Source of the DNA: Porogramme epimiltina
Lineage: Eukaryota > Basidiomycota > Agaricomycetes > Polyporales > Polyporaceae
Direction of reading: 5' to 3'
DNA: 64,000 nt
Assembly: GCA_900155495.1 (NCBI GenBank)
Contig: FTLJ01000290.1
Span: 124,001-188,000 of the forward strand
This document shows positions 1-12,096 of this stretch, one piece after another. Under the pieces are notes generated by a model that had not been told where the DNA came from, ran no database searches, and was given only the letters and a program-made list of their open reading frames with translations. Made by a program: the position numbers and the translations under genes. Numbering within the stretch: the first letter of the stretch is position 1; the number at the start of each line of letters is the position of its first letter.

Positions 1-872
1 CGTACGAGTCTCACTCTTGCGAAGTAGTGCATACAACTGAGTAGATCATAGCTCGAAGCAAACACTTATCCTATCCACGCCCGCGGGTATAATTGCCTCT
101 CTTACTACCCTCGCTTGTGGCTGGTACTCCGACAAGAAGGTGCGGACGCTTGTGGCCTTCCGGTTAGGACATACTGACGGCTCCGATAGAGAGATCGCAT
201 GATCCCAATCGTGCTTTGCTTAATCCCTACAATCGTTGGAGCGGCAATGCTGATCGGGCTGAACGATTCGGGAAACAAAGGCGCGCTCCTCTTTGGTAAG
301 TAGAACTACCTCCGCGAGTATATGTTCACGGACTGATGTATGGTTTGAAGCTACGTACCTCATCGGTACCTTTGGCAGTGCCCTTTCGTCGGTTTACGCC
401 TACAACGCAAGCAACACGAGTGGGCACACGAAGAAGGTGAAATGGTTATTCACTTCATGATCTCATATAAGCGGGTACTGATCATGGATCGCTTTGCCTC
501 AGAATACAATTAATGCTATCACGCTTTCGACGTTCAGTGTCGGTAACATTATCGGCACAGAGATCTTCCAGCCCAAGGATGCTCCCGACTACATCCCCGG
601 GAAGATAGCGATCATGGTCCTCCTGACCGTGCAGTTGTTCATATCGTTCCTGCTTCGCTGGATTAACCAGCGCTTGAACATCAAGAAGGCGCAGAGGCTT
701 GCAGAGGAGAAGGCACGTCGTGGTTGGACAGATGAGGACGTGCAGAAGGAGCGCGAGAGACACGCATTCATGGACCTGACGGATAAGCAGTACGTCTTTC
801 GGAGCCCTTCCTTTCTCCTCCGGCAACTCACACGGTGTATACAGGAACATGTTCTTCGTATACACGACCTAA
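1..872 (+). CDS. MFS transporter, allantoate permease (Dal5)-like, 3' part only
   Basis: C-terminal part of a plasma-membrane major facilitator transporter of the anion:cation symporter (Dal5/Tna1) type, cut at its 5' end by the window edge. The visible exons are about 52-139, 190-295, 351-436, 503-789 and 845-872, with base 1 probably the last base of an earlier exon. Together they give about 197 residues: the last membrane helices, the motif GWYSDKKRDRM, the loop YAYNASNTSGHTKK, a helix pair after PKDAPDYIPGK, and a charged cytoplasmic tail (KKAQRLAEEKARRGW). The tail ends DKQNMFFVYTT, with the last nine codons on a separate exon. The downstream gene has the same order of motifs and the same final intron, so the two are tandem copies. 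The substrate is unknown; the family carries allantoate, nicotinate, small peptides or other carboxylates. Confidence 0.8.
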
Positions 873-1333
873 GTACGACCTTGTCACGGATAACTACGAA
901 ATTTTCGCACGCAGTTTATGAGCGAATGCTAGAAGCACCCCCCTGGGGAACATCTGACCCTGCGGACATGACTGCCACTTACTCACCTTAGTGCCGAGAA
1001 CGTGATATCAAACTTCTTCGACCGACTCCTTCTCAGCCCGCTATCAAGATATCGCTGGAGTTGGTTCACGGCCTAAGGGGTTCCGAACCCCGATACCGCA
1101 TATGCACTCTGCCGTTAAGGGCTGTGCGTGCTATCTCGCGCTTGGGAGTCTCCCATGCCGCACATGAGCCTGCATGAAGTCGCCGGGCCATTCTTAGACG
1201 TCTCAAGCTTCTTTACCTGTCGAAGGCAGGGGGTCACAGGACCTCACGGTATCTCTTTTATAGAGGCGTATCAGGGAGCAGGCAGCTCGAGCTGGCGTCC
1301 CCAATCCTCTTCTCCCTCTACTTAAACACCGAC
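873..1333. other. Spacer between the two transporter genes
   Basis: Holds the 3' flank of the first transporter and the promoter region of the second. I see no coding exon and no clear TATA box. Confidence 0.5.
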
Positions 1334-3780
1334 ATGGTCCCCGACAGCAAGGAAGAGAAAGCACATGAGGTGGTCCTCGTCTCCGACGCAAATTCAGACC
1401 TCGACATAAGGGACAAGGACGAAGCCCTCCGACTCGTGGGCCTCCAACGTACGGCCGACTTCACGGAAGAGTACTACAAGAGGCTGAAACGGAAGTTGGA
1501 CTGGGTCATCCCGCCCCTCTGCGCTGCTGTGTATTTCACTCAATTTCTGTGAGTTCCCATTAGAGTCTCTTGCTACTACCTCCCCCCCTGACGCCCCACT
1601 CGTAGTGACAAAACCGCATTGGGTTACGCCAGGTACCAAGGGCATTTGCGCGGCGAGCACAGCCATGCTGACCGCTCTGTGTAGTATCATGGGTTTCCCG
1701 GTCACTGGACAGGTGTGTATCTATTGAAATCTTATACTTCTTCTCATGTTCGCTGAGCGCTGCGACTGTGCACAGGGATACAATTTAGTAGCACTGTCCT
1801 TCTACATTGGCAAGACAAGTGTCCGTAATCTCTCATGCGCCGTCATTTAACTCCACCGCTACTTCTTAGGCTTTTTGATTTGGGTATTCCCCACCATGTA
1901 CATCGCCCAACGGCTGCCCCTCGGGAAATATCTCGGAGGGAATATTGTGGCATGGGGTACCGTTATGATGCTACACGCCATTCCAAAGTCGTTCGCTCCT
2001 TTCTTTGTATTGCGGCTTATATTGGGTGCGTGCCCTCGTTGTTGCTCTATATGTCTGCGCTTACCGTTGCTCTGAAATATAGGGATGTTAGAAAGCTGCG
2101 TTGCTCCTACCCTTATTCTGATCATCTCCATGTTCTACAAGAAGAACGAGCAGGTGCTAACTCAGACTCTGGTGGGGGCTGTTTCGTACTAAATATCTTG
2201 TTTCTAGGGGAGCAGAATCGCGTGGTTCTACATGATGGTACGTTAGAGGGGTGTTACTATACTCCCGAAAGAAATACACTAACCACTTGGTAGAACGGCG
2301 TTGCAGGCATACTCGGCGGCTTCCTTTCATACGTAAGTATAAACAATCTAAGCATCATGCGAATTCTCGTCCACACTCTTCTTACGTTCTTATAGGGGAT
2401 CGCTTTCATCCCCGACCGAGGGGGATTTGCGCCGTGGAAGATCATTTACGTGCTCCTTGGAGCGTGTGCAATAACCGTAGGAATCGCGGTGCTCCTTTTC
2501 ATGCCGGATTCTCCGGGACGTGCACGGTTCTTAACTCAGGAAGAGCGCATTGCTGCCATCGAACGGATACGGGACGAGCAAGGCGGCACAGAAAACAAGC
2601 GATTGAAGAAGGAACAAGTCATAGAAGCCTTCTTGGACATCAGGACTTGGCTCATTGTTCTTGCAACTCTGCTAAGTTCGTTTCTTATTGCTTACCGCGA
2701 GTTTTTTGCGCGATGCTGACGCCCGAATTTTATGATAGCCAACATCCCGAACGGTGGCCTTGCAAACTGTGAGTTCTTCTTGGTTTCCGTATCTTCCGGT
2801 GTATTTATCGGTTTGGATGTCGCAGTTACAAATATTATCGTCGAGGTGAGTTGTGCATATATTGATGACCCGTCTCTGTTATTCGAATGACCGGCGATGA
2901 TCGGCTTTAGGGATTCGGATATACGTGCGTACTATCCAAATGGGCGCACTGATACGAAAAGTTGATCTTGACCGCCTAAAAGGGAGAAACAAACACTGAT
3001 TCTCTCGACGCCCGGAGGAGCGATTGGAATTATCAGCACGCTCCTGTGTGGATGGTACTCTGATCGAGCGGTGGGTATCCCGCTTCATGCCTCATCCTGA
3101 AGCATATCCAGAGATTTACGGTCATTACACTTGTAGAGAGATCGAATGTTGCCAATCTTCTACTCCCTTCTCCCGACACTTGCAGGCGCTGCTATGCTTG
3201 TGGCTCTCAATGGAACAGGCCAAAAGGGCGCGCTCCTCCTCGGTAAGTCAACCTTGAGCCATTCCGGCTTTGGATGTCGTAGGCTGACATAACGTTAGCG
3301 ACATGGATTGTAAACACGTATGGCTGTTCGCTCGCCATCATCTACGCCTACAATGCCTCCAACACCTCAGGACACACCAAGAAAGTCACGGTGAACGCGA
3401 TGACCTTGGCTGCATTCTGCGTAGCAAATATTGTGGGGACCGAGACATTCCTGCCCAAGGACGCACCTGGGTATCTCCCGGGAAAGATATCGATCCTCGT
3501 GCTTCTGAGCGCGCAGGTGGTACTCTGCTTCATCACTCGGTGGGTCAATCTCTGGATGAACCGGAAGAAACAGCAGAAACTAGAGGAAGTGAAGAGAGAA
3601 AATGGATGGAGCGACGATGACGTGAAGCGGGAGAGAGAGAAGGCCGCATTTATGGACATGACAGACAAGCAGTGAGTAATCCCAGTCCATTGATTTTCAG
3701 AATAGACTGGCGGATGGCGTTGAGGCTGACTTGGAGGTCTGTTGCGATTTAGAAACATGTTCTTCGAGTATACTGCATAG
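1334..3780 (+). CDS. MFS transporter, allantoate permease (Dal5)-like
   Basis: Complete major facilitator transporter, roughly 500 residues, expected in the plasma membrane. The start at 1334 gives an acidic cytoplasmic N-terminus (MVPDSKEEK), then EYYKRLKRKLDWVIPPL and LDKTALGYASIMG, the usual Dal5-family entry into helix 1. Fifteen introns are needed. Landmarks across the joins are FPTMYIAQRLPLGKYLGG, LGMLESCVAPTLI, NGVAGILGGFLSYGIAF, TQEERIAAIERIR (central loop), NIPNGGLAN, GFGYTEKQTLILSTPGGA and DKQNMFFEYTA* at the end. The fourth intron (1810-1869) appears to use a GC donor. Motif for motif it matches the truncated gene upstream, so this is a local duplication. Transport is proton-coupled in the family; the substrate cannot be told from sequence. 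Confidence 0.85.
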
Positions 3781-4111
3781 ACCATTAGTATACAGTCCGG
3801 ATGGAATGTGGCGCTGAGTACAATGCATGAAATTTCATGTGTGGTATCAGTCAGGAGGGATTAGACAGAGGAATGCATTCAAAGAGGCATTAAGTCGAGC
3901 ACCAGTGGCACTGTGGTGGCTGGCAATGACGTCACGCGTCATATAGGCGCCCGAGTGGCAAACCTCGGGGGCGGTTCAACCAATCCATGTCAACAATCAA
4001 CAACTTACAAGTCTCTTGCTGGAGCATTGCTTCTCGCTGTCCGCCTCACCTTCCAGCTCGTCTTGCAAGCCACATCACTCAGCCCCCCTCCCTCCGTACT
4101 GGGATTACATA
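3781..4111. promoter_or_regulatory. Spacer and 5' flank of the 4112 gene
   Basis: Short spacer; its last 100 bases are rich in C and T, as is common just upstream of basidiomycete start codons. No gene seen. Confidence 0.4.
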
Positions 4112-6896
4112 ATGTCGTCAGCTGCTGCGGGAGAAGCCTCTGGCGACCGTCTTCCGTCTCTCAACTCCCCTAACCTACGCAAACTCGACTTCGTCTCCGA
4201 TGGCGACAGGGACCAACTCCTCCGCCAATTCGTCCGCTCTCAGAAAGCTTTCTTGTCCAGCTATGCCCTTGATGGACAGCAGGTAACAGCTTCTTGGGAA
4301 CATCAAGACGCAGTGTCTATTCCAACGAGGCTCGCCTTAAAGGATTTCGAGTTGGAAAGCGGGTTCGGGACTCCTCTCCTGAAACCTCGGGCATCGGCTC
4401 GAGTCACACCCAAGGACGATGCCTATCCAGTGAAGAGCACCAAGAAGACCACTAAAGATATCCATGTGGTTTCGTCTGACGGAGAGTCACCCTCCAAGGG
4501 CCGTAAGGCATCTCGCAAGACAGGGAAGGATGCCACCTATATACAAAGGAGGGTCGATGCACCCTCTACACACACTCGTTATCCCGCATTAGATCCCTCC
4601 AAGCAGGCTCGTAGATCCCCTTCCTTAGCAAAACGATCGACTGCACCGGACAAACGGAAGGATAGGAAGGCTCTGCGAGTCTCCCATACAAGAGACGAAC
4701 GGGATAAAGCTACGGATGAAGAGCGTCGTAACAGTGAGCCAACTAACTCCCACCGGTTTATAATCACCTTGTAACCAGGGCACCATGCAGTCTTGGACGA
4801 ACGTCGTGGACGAAGACGCAAAAAGAAAGCAATAGTAGACCCCCCGTCCGAGAGGGCCCAAGACTCGGAGGGCGATGAAGCCAGTGGAAATGATCACAGT
4901 GTGGGTCGTAAGAAGCAGAAGAATAAGGAAAAGAAGGGCAAAGCACTTCACATTCCAGCCGGACTCGCTTTGATGCACGGCTTCTCCGCTACAAACATTG
5001 GCAAGAACCGCTTAACGGTGAGCACCGTCCTAATGCTTTAGAACGCCACCTGTCTTAACAGGTCTACAGTTACCGCTAGAGCACGTCGTAGGCGTATTTA
5101 ACAAGGGGAAAGCATCTACAAGAACTGCTATAAAGAAGAGTGAGTACCGGCATTGTCCGACTTTGGTATGTGTGCTTATGAGTGTAGAGTCACGGCCCAT
5201 CTTCTTCTCGGAAGAGCGGTTCCTTGGCAAATCCGGAGGAGCTAGAAAGAATAAAGCAAGTCGAACCTCTTCCCAGAAATCGAGTAGCAGGATATCCAGT
5301 CGCAGCAGCAGAAGACCACCCTCGGAACCGCCGGCGCGCCAACAGCATCATTCGCGGTCCCCTTCAAAGCTCAAGCGTCGTAGATCCGAGAACTCTATTC
5401 ACAGCAATCAAGAAGTCTCCCAGGATGCAAATTCCCCGGTCAAACAGCAAAGAAGACGTCGTATGAGCTCCCCCGTATGGGATATAGAACTGAATGATGG
5501 AAAGCTTCCCTCAGGTTCTGAAGATAACTATTCCCGCTCGGGTGCTCCAGAACAAGAAGGGACTGTTCTACTAGATACTCGGCCCTTCGTTTCGCAGTGG
5601 GCTGGACATGAGACGGCTGAAGCCGCCAATGAGGTCAACCTTGCTTCTACTTCCAGAGACTATCTCAGAGGAACTCGATACCAGTCACCATCCATCCATC
5701 CTTCCCAGTCGGCCTCTCAACTACCATCGCGGCGTCCATCGTCCCGCTCTCTCTCCGGGGCCCTGCAGGTATCAAAATATTTCGCTCTGCCTACAGTCGA
5801 GCCCTGTGAAACCGTCCCTGGTCGGCCCGATAGCAATCCCACAACACATGTGACCACGCACTACTCACAGCTGCAAAACGTGCAATATCCTTTGGGAATG
5901 TCCGAAGCCGTCCGTAACGAGTACGACAGGCGTTCGAATCGTTCAAACCTGCAGACACCACCGGCTTCACTGGTCGATGTGCCTCTCTTGCGAGAGATCC
6001 AAGAAATGAAAGAAGTACCTCCGCCGATGGCTTACTATGGCGACGCTGTCATTGGACCTGTGCTCTCTGCCGACGATTCCTCTTCGCTTCTCCGGCCGCC
6101 TGGTCCAGGTTCTCCTGCTTCTTCTTCGTTTGCTCCAGCCAGTCCCGGTTTATTATCTGCAGCGCGCAATACAGAGCCGGAACATGCTTACGTGCTGGGA
6201 CACAGTGAAGAATTCACAGATGAAAACGGCTTCTGCGACATAGCTGGACCTGTCCTAGATCTTGTTGGTCTTGCTCAGCCTGCGCCATCCCAGATGATGC
6301 GCCATGACGCTTATTACGAAACCGGTGCCCCTGTCTACCACACTGATTATGGCATACCTCTCCCTCTTGGGTCACTAGCCGACGATGACACCACCGACAT
6401 CCATCTACGCACACCAGCGCCACATAGCGACCACATCTTCCCTCCCGAGGACGACGACCTAGATCTCTCTGGCGCTATGACATTGGAGATGCGGCAGCCG
6501 CTCGTGGAACAAGTAACTTGGTGTCAAAGCGACGTGGCTCTTCAACGTGATGTCGATGCATTGGAAGTCTCTTGGGCTATGGACGATGTCAACCCCGATG
6601 CGGAGACGGACCTGGAATACTGTCTTGGCAGTAACTTCGAGAGCGACCTTGACCAAGGCGGATCGGTTATCCTCCAAACTGACTTGGTCGAGCACGCCGA
6701 AGTAGAAGATGAACATTCGGCGAGCTCTGACCCAGGCCTTGACTCATTACCTCGATTCTCTGAAGGACGAGCTCTTCTCCTGGGCGTGGGGGAGGTAGAG
6801 TGTAGCGGAGTGCACGGTGTCCACTCGGGTGTGTCAAAGGTAGAGCAAGATGTGGCGAGGAGGCTAAAAGGGCACTGGTTGCCACAGAGGTTCTAA
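4112..6896 (+). CDS. Large disordered Ser/Arg-rich protein, function unknown
   Basis: Four exons (4112-4733, 4791-5017, 5070-5139, 5188-6896) join in frame to 875 residues starting MSSAAAGEASGDRLP, the first ATG of the frame. The N-terminal third is basic and Lys/Arg/Ser-rich with several possible nuclear localisation signals (RRGRRRKKK, KKQKNKEKKGK). The most ordered-looking part crosses exons 2-4: GLALMHGFSATNIGKNRLT, then LEHVVGVFNKGKAS and RPIFFSEERFLGK. A long Ser/Arg/Pro region follows (SSRISSRSSRRPP), then an acidic C-terminal half ending GHWLPQRF. I recognise no named domain. The composition suggests a nuclear regulatory or scaffold protein, which is inference only. A late donor at 6839 could give an alternative C-terminus (see findings). 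Confidence 0.65.
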
Positions 6897-7334
6897 CCCC
6901 TTCGACGTCCTAGCAGCCTCAGACATCTTGCTTGCCCTTTTGTCCGGTTGACAATGTGAAACGTTATCCCCTTTTCTTCATGCGCAGGCAACAATTAGTC
7001 TTCTTCAAGGCCGCGATGATGTGCTTAAGTGGATGGACAAAGGTGCGGCAATCAGAGATCTGAAAAAGGAAAGAGGAGCTTTTGACTCGGCCACTGGGGC
7101 CCGACCGTCGGCCCACGGCAATGGTGGTCCGGGTCACAGCGTGACGGAGCGCGTTGCTTGGACGTGTTTGTTGAGGCCCAAGCGGTCACGTCGGCTGGAG
7201 TAATTTAGGGAGCGCGTTCGCGTCGAGACGCGCTCATAATCCCCCACTTCACTCTCCCTGCCAAACAGGCTGCCTTACGCGACGCGCATCTCCATTCCGC
7301 CCACTCCCCTCCATTCCCGCCCTTTGCAGGCACG
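6897..7334. other. Spacer before the GTPase gene
   Basis: Contains the 3' flank of the upstream gene, an open stretch to about 7203 that might be an alternative last exon, and a CT-rich 5' flank ending in a pyrimidine-rich run just before the ATG at 7335. Confidence 0.4.
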
Positions 7335-10300
7335 ATGAGCCTCAAGGAGAACAAGGGTCCTTTAGTGAGTCCCCGTCTTAATCCCACGCTGCGTCGCATA
7401 TCGCCGAAGACGCCTCGTTGCGTCGGACACGCTCACTAATGTTTATCACAACCTTATTCCGCGTGTTCTCGTCTTCCAGAACGGCCCGTACATCAAGCCA
7501 GAACCAGAAGAACAACGTATTGCACCCCTCGCCCAGTCGGCGTCATGGCAGTCGGCGCTGGACGTAAAGCCCCGGGTGAAGCCCGAGCCCGTTGACTCGA
7601 CGCGTCTTGTGAGCCAAACTGCACCCCTGAACCAAACCTCGGGCCGTCGAGCTGACATAGAATTCCCCGTCGCGTTGCGTGTTCGTGTAGCCTCCCGCGG
7701 GGGCCAGCAACGCGCCCGGCACCGTAGTCAGCGCCGGTCCCTCTGGGGCGGCCAAGCCTGAACAGCAGAATGAGCAACAGGTCGTCCCTCGCAGCTACTA
7801 CAAGGTCTACGAGCAGGCGGACGATATTCAATATGCCCCCGAGGCGGCTCTCAAAGAGGGCATTGGGATGGTCAAGGCCCTGAAGGCTAACATCAAGCGA
7901 GTGGACCTGGGCAGCAAAATGCGCCAAGAGGTGTGGCAGAGTGAGATCGAAAAGTGCGTGTGGTCGCCTTACTTTGATTGTGCATGGAATAACCTCGATG
8001 TGGTATAGCCTATTGGGTCAGGGCACGCCTTCGACGATGATCGCTGTCTGTGGTGGTAAGCAGTCCCTGAATGTGTGGTACACACAATCGCTGAGCATTC
8101 TCATAGCGACGGGTGCTGGGAAGTCTTCTATCTTGAATGCTATATTGGATGGTATGTATCTGGTTCCCTCTCGATCCATTAACCATATTGACTTATTGCA
8201 CATAGACAATATCGTCCCGACTAGTGGGATGCGTGGTATGTGGCGTCTACTCAATGGTATGCGGTCATGGATTCAACTGGTCCCTGGTAGCATGTACCGC
8301 TGTAGTCACCGAGATAGCTTATCACAAGAAGAAGACCATCGACGGCGATGTGTCCTTCCTCTCGGAAGAAGAATGGCGGGATGAGCTCAAGGTACTCGTC
8401 GACGACCTGATTGATGAAGACGGCAACATCAAGCGTAGCACCGACCTCCGAAGTGATGCAGGTATTGCGTGGTCGAAGGTCCACGCAGTGTACCCATCAA
8501 TATCGCAAGAACAACTCGTGCGAATGAGCATTGACCAAATCATAGCTCGCGACCCCAGTAAGCAAAGCTTCAAAGAAAGAGAGAGTATCGCCCTGTAACC
8601 TGAAGGAATCGCCTGCAGAGATCGCGAAGCTTCTGGGCACGACGAAACATATTTCGTCACCCGACTCTAAGACGTTCGCGAAAGAGATTAGTAAGTACAT
8701 CGACTCGAAGGACCAGAAGCGCGGCGACAAGAAAGACAAGAAGGACAAGAAGAAGGACAAGGATAAGAAGAAAGAAAAGAGCAAGGATGATGGTCCGGCG
8801 TACTGGCCGCTCATCCGTCAAGTGCGGGTAAAGTGCAGTGCCCGCGCTCTATCCACAGGCGCCATTCTTGTCGACCTGCCTGGTGTCGCCGATGCCAATG
8901 CGGCCCGCAATAATATCGCTAAGGATTACATGAAGAAGTGCGATTGTGTTTGGATCCTAGCACCCATCACACGTGCAGTTGATGACAAGACAGCGAGAGG
9001 TGAGCTTCTGCAGCGTAATCTGTTGAACGTTATTTATGGTGGTGTTCAGACTTGATGGGCGATGCATTCAAGATGCAGCTTATGATGGGTAAGTGAATAA
9101 TTATATTCTTGGTGCCCCTCATACTTATCCTTGTTGAACAGATGGCAAGTGAGTTGGGGTTGAGACTACCCTCATGAAAAATCACTAACAATATTACAGC
9201 TACGACGCCAATGGGATCACATTCATTGGTAAGATTTGAGGCTCATGCCAATGTGTTCGTGAAACTGAACATGCTCGTAGCCACGAAATGTGATGATATC
9301 TCATGCTCGGAGGTCATACGCGCTCTCAACCTCGACGACGACCAGGAACTCGAGGAGATCGAAGAGGAGATAGAGAAGTGTAAGAATGACAGTGAGGAGT
9401 GGAAGGTCAAGAAGGCCGATGCAGAATCTGCCAGCAAAGGCATGTAGCGTGTCCCCGTCATGGCCACTATTGACTAAATCAACTTCCAGATGTTCACAAC
9501 CAGCTGCAACAGTCCCGCAACTACCAGAAAGAGTATGAGGAACATCTCAAAGCTATTGAGAACGGCCTCCCCTTCGAGCCGAAGCTGACTGCGAAGAAGG
9601 GACAGGCGACCAAATCCTCAAAGGATGCGTCGGACAAGTCGGATTCTGATTCCGAGTCGGAGTCAGAATCAGAGTCGGAGTCGGAGAGCGACGAGGAGAC
9701 GTCGAAGAGCAAGAAGCGCAAGAACAGGGGAGGGGACAAAGCTCGCCCTGCGAAGAAGCGCAAGGCCACCACGCCTCCCCAAAGCGAGGCCCCGATGTCC
9801 GCGGACGAGGAGGACGACTTCATGGTTGAAGACGAGCTCAACTTCAGCGACAGCGATGATGACATGAATGGGTCTGGGGGTGACGACGACGGTAGCAGCT
9901 CGTCATCCGACTCGGATTCCGATTCGGACGCGGACAAGGATAAGGACGAGGACGCCATGGACGATGATGAGGAAGTGACGCCCGAGAGCTTGAAGACCAG
10001 GATCGAAGAAGTCAAGCAGGCTATCAAGGATGGGCGTGCACAGCTCAACACGTTCAAGCAGGAGCGGAAAGATGCTATTGACATGCTCGCATCACTCAAG
10101 AAACGCCAGAACGACGCGCAGAGGCGTAAGAACGCATTCTGCTCCTTGAAGCGCTCTGAGGTGTGTTGTTACCGAACTACTACGCTTGCTTACTCACCAA
10201 CTCTCCGTCTGCCAGTTCTCGAGAGATGTCCTCAAGGAGGACTTCCGCACCGGTCTAAAAGACCTTGATGGTGAGCGACGTCCAAAGTTGGTAAATGGAA

Positions 10301-12096
10301 CACCTTCTGAACATAGTTTAGATGCCGAACAGGAACAGAAGAACCCAGACTCGTTCGACCCTAACATCAACATCAGGGGTAAGCTTGCCGTTATATGTTA
10401 ATATATCGTACTTAACAGTGTCCGCAGACTACGAGGCCATCGACCTGCCTGTATTCACTTGTTCTGCTAGGGACTATGTCCGTATCAAAGGTCATGATCC
10501 TCCGTATCCCTTTGTAGCTCTAGATATTGACGCATGATGATTCAGGCCAAGTCAAGGGGGATGGTGAACCCTCGTGCTTCACCAAAGTCGACGACACGGG
10601 GATACCCTCCTTGCAGCAATGGTGCCACAAGCTGACGATCTCGTCACGCTCGCGTGCCGCGCACGCCTTCCTCAACCATCTCGGGACGTTCGCAAAGACC
10701 GTGCGCGTTTTCCTGCAGGGTATCGGCGAGGTCACCGAGAAGGACCGCACGGCCATGAAGGAGAAGTGGGAATCCGACATGCTCACCATGGACGACATGG
10801 ACGACATGGACGAAGAACCGTATTTCGACTACGGCTACGACTCGGACGGTCCATTCAACGACGCCCCTTTCATGTACAAGATGAAGCAGACAAAAGTGGG
10901 CCCTGACGGCGAGCCTATTGGTATCATGCCGCGACTCGTAAAGGTTCGTGTCATCGTTCCCAACTCACGGCGGTAGCTTATCTGTACGCCGGAATGCAGG
11001 AGTTCCAGGTCGTCGTAGACAACTGTGTGGAAGAGCTCCAAGAGCGCTTCCGTGATGGTCTTGAAGAGAAATGTCAAGTTGGGGCCACAAACGTGAGTTT
11101 GCCTCGATCATTCGGGATGACACACTCCTCTCACTCCTACTCCAAAGGCCGCTTCCGCTGCAGTACAAACATCAGACACCTTCGCCGCCAGTATGCATTG
11201 GGCTACTTACCGTGCCAGTACGTATCGAATGCAATAGCTTCCCCTCACAGTATTAACGTCGTCCCCTAGCTCTTCGTCGGCACGGTTCATGGCGCCAAGA
11301 CCTCAACGTTGAGCTCACGAACCCATTCACGCGCCAAATCGCCAGCTCATGGTCCAAGGTCTTCGAGGCGGATCTCTTCGCCTCCTTCGAAGAAGCCACC
11401 AATGTCGTCATCAAGAAGTTGCTGGCAGATGTCGAAGCTTCCGCTGCGGCCGGTCTCAAAGAGCGCGCCAAGGGACAGGGCGAGCTCTGCATGGAGGAAG
11501 CCCGTGTCGCGCTCGGGAAGACGCTGGATGTCGTGGGCGAGACTATGAACACCGAGCAGAAGGAGGTCAGCCGGTGCCTCGCCCCCCATGTGCAGAACCA
11601 GCTCTACGATGGTTACACACGCGCCATGGAGGAGCGTGGTCGTGGTAGCGTTGCCCGCCAGAAGGTATGCTCTTCAACTGCGAGCTTCTGAATGCAACCC
11701 TAATGCTCGCGATGCAGGCTGTCTTCCATGACTATATCGTGAGGATCAAGGGCGTCGTCTTCAACGGTGCGGCCGAGGTCATCATGACCCGGCTCTCCAA
11801 GGCTGCCGAAGCCGTGGGTGATGCGCTCAAAACCTCACTCAACGAACTGGCGAGGAAGGTGTGTATCCCCAACCGAAGCTCGTGCTTATACGCAGATATA
11901 TTGACTCAATGACCGTGTATAGATCGAAGTCAGCATCGCTGTGCTGTGGGAAGGAGTTCGCGATGATCCTGAACAGCGGAAGACTCGTGCAGAAGTCGTC
12001 GAGACCGTCTCAGAAGTTCTCGAACAGATCGAGATGTGGAAGCGGTCGGAGCACTCCTCACAAGCACTGTTGACCTACGCCAACGAGGAGCTCTAG
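7335..12096 (+). CDS. Dynamin-superfamily large GTPase, probably nuclear (SLIP-GC-like)
   Basis: About 22 exons give a protein of roughly 1,150-1,200 residues starting MSLKENKGPL. The N-terminal part carries a dynamin-type GTPase domain. The P-loop is CGATGAGKSSILNAIL, the G2 threonine lies in NIVPTSGMRACTAVVTEI, G3 is ILVDLPGVAD and the G4-like motif is ATKCDDIS. Between G2 and G3 lies a Lys/Asp-rich insert (GDKKDKKDKKKDKDKKKE), unusual inside a G domain. After the G domain come an acidic coiled region, a Ser/Asp/Glu tract (SDSESESESESES), a helical stalk-like region, and a long helical C-terminal half ending LLTYANEEL*. The architecture resembles vertebrate nuclear GTPase SLIP-GC and its fungal relatives. 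The acidic and basic tracts favour a nuclear or chromatin-linked place, but membrane remodelling is not excluded. One exon is only 7 nt (9142-9148) and one intron is GC-AG (9440-9489). Confidence 0.8.
9142..9148 (+). other. 7-nt microexon in the GTPase gene
   Basis: ATGGCAA lies between GAACAG and GTGAGT. Including it gives QLMMDGNYDANGITFIATK, which matches the usual spacing between the segment after G3 and the G4 strand in this family. Leaving it out shifts the frame. Confidence 0.65.
9440..9489 (+). other. GC-AG intron in the GTPase gene
   Basis: The frame before reads ESASK and the frame after reads VHNQLQQSRNYQKEYEEH. They join only if the intron starts at GCATGT directly after AAAG and ends at TTCCAG. 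The nearest GT donor gives the wrong phase and the next codons are a stop. Length 50 nt. Confidence 0.65.
9640..9690 (+). repeat. Simple (GAnTCG)n tract encoding Ser-Asp/Glu runs
   Basis: Imperfect hexamer repeats of the type gagtcg, gattcc and gaatca encode alternating Ser and Asp/Glu. A second, shorter copy lies near 9905-9940. Confidence 0.7.
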
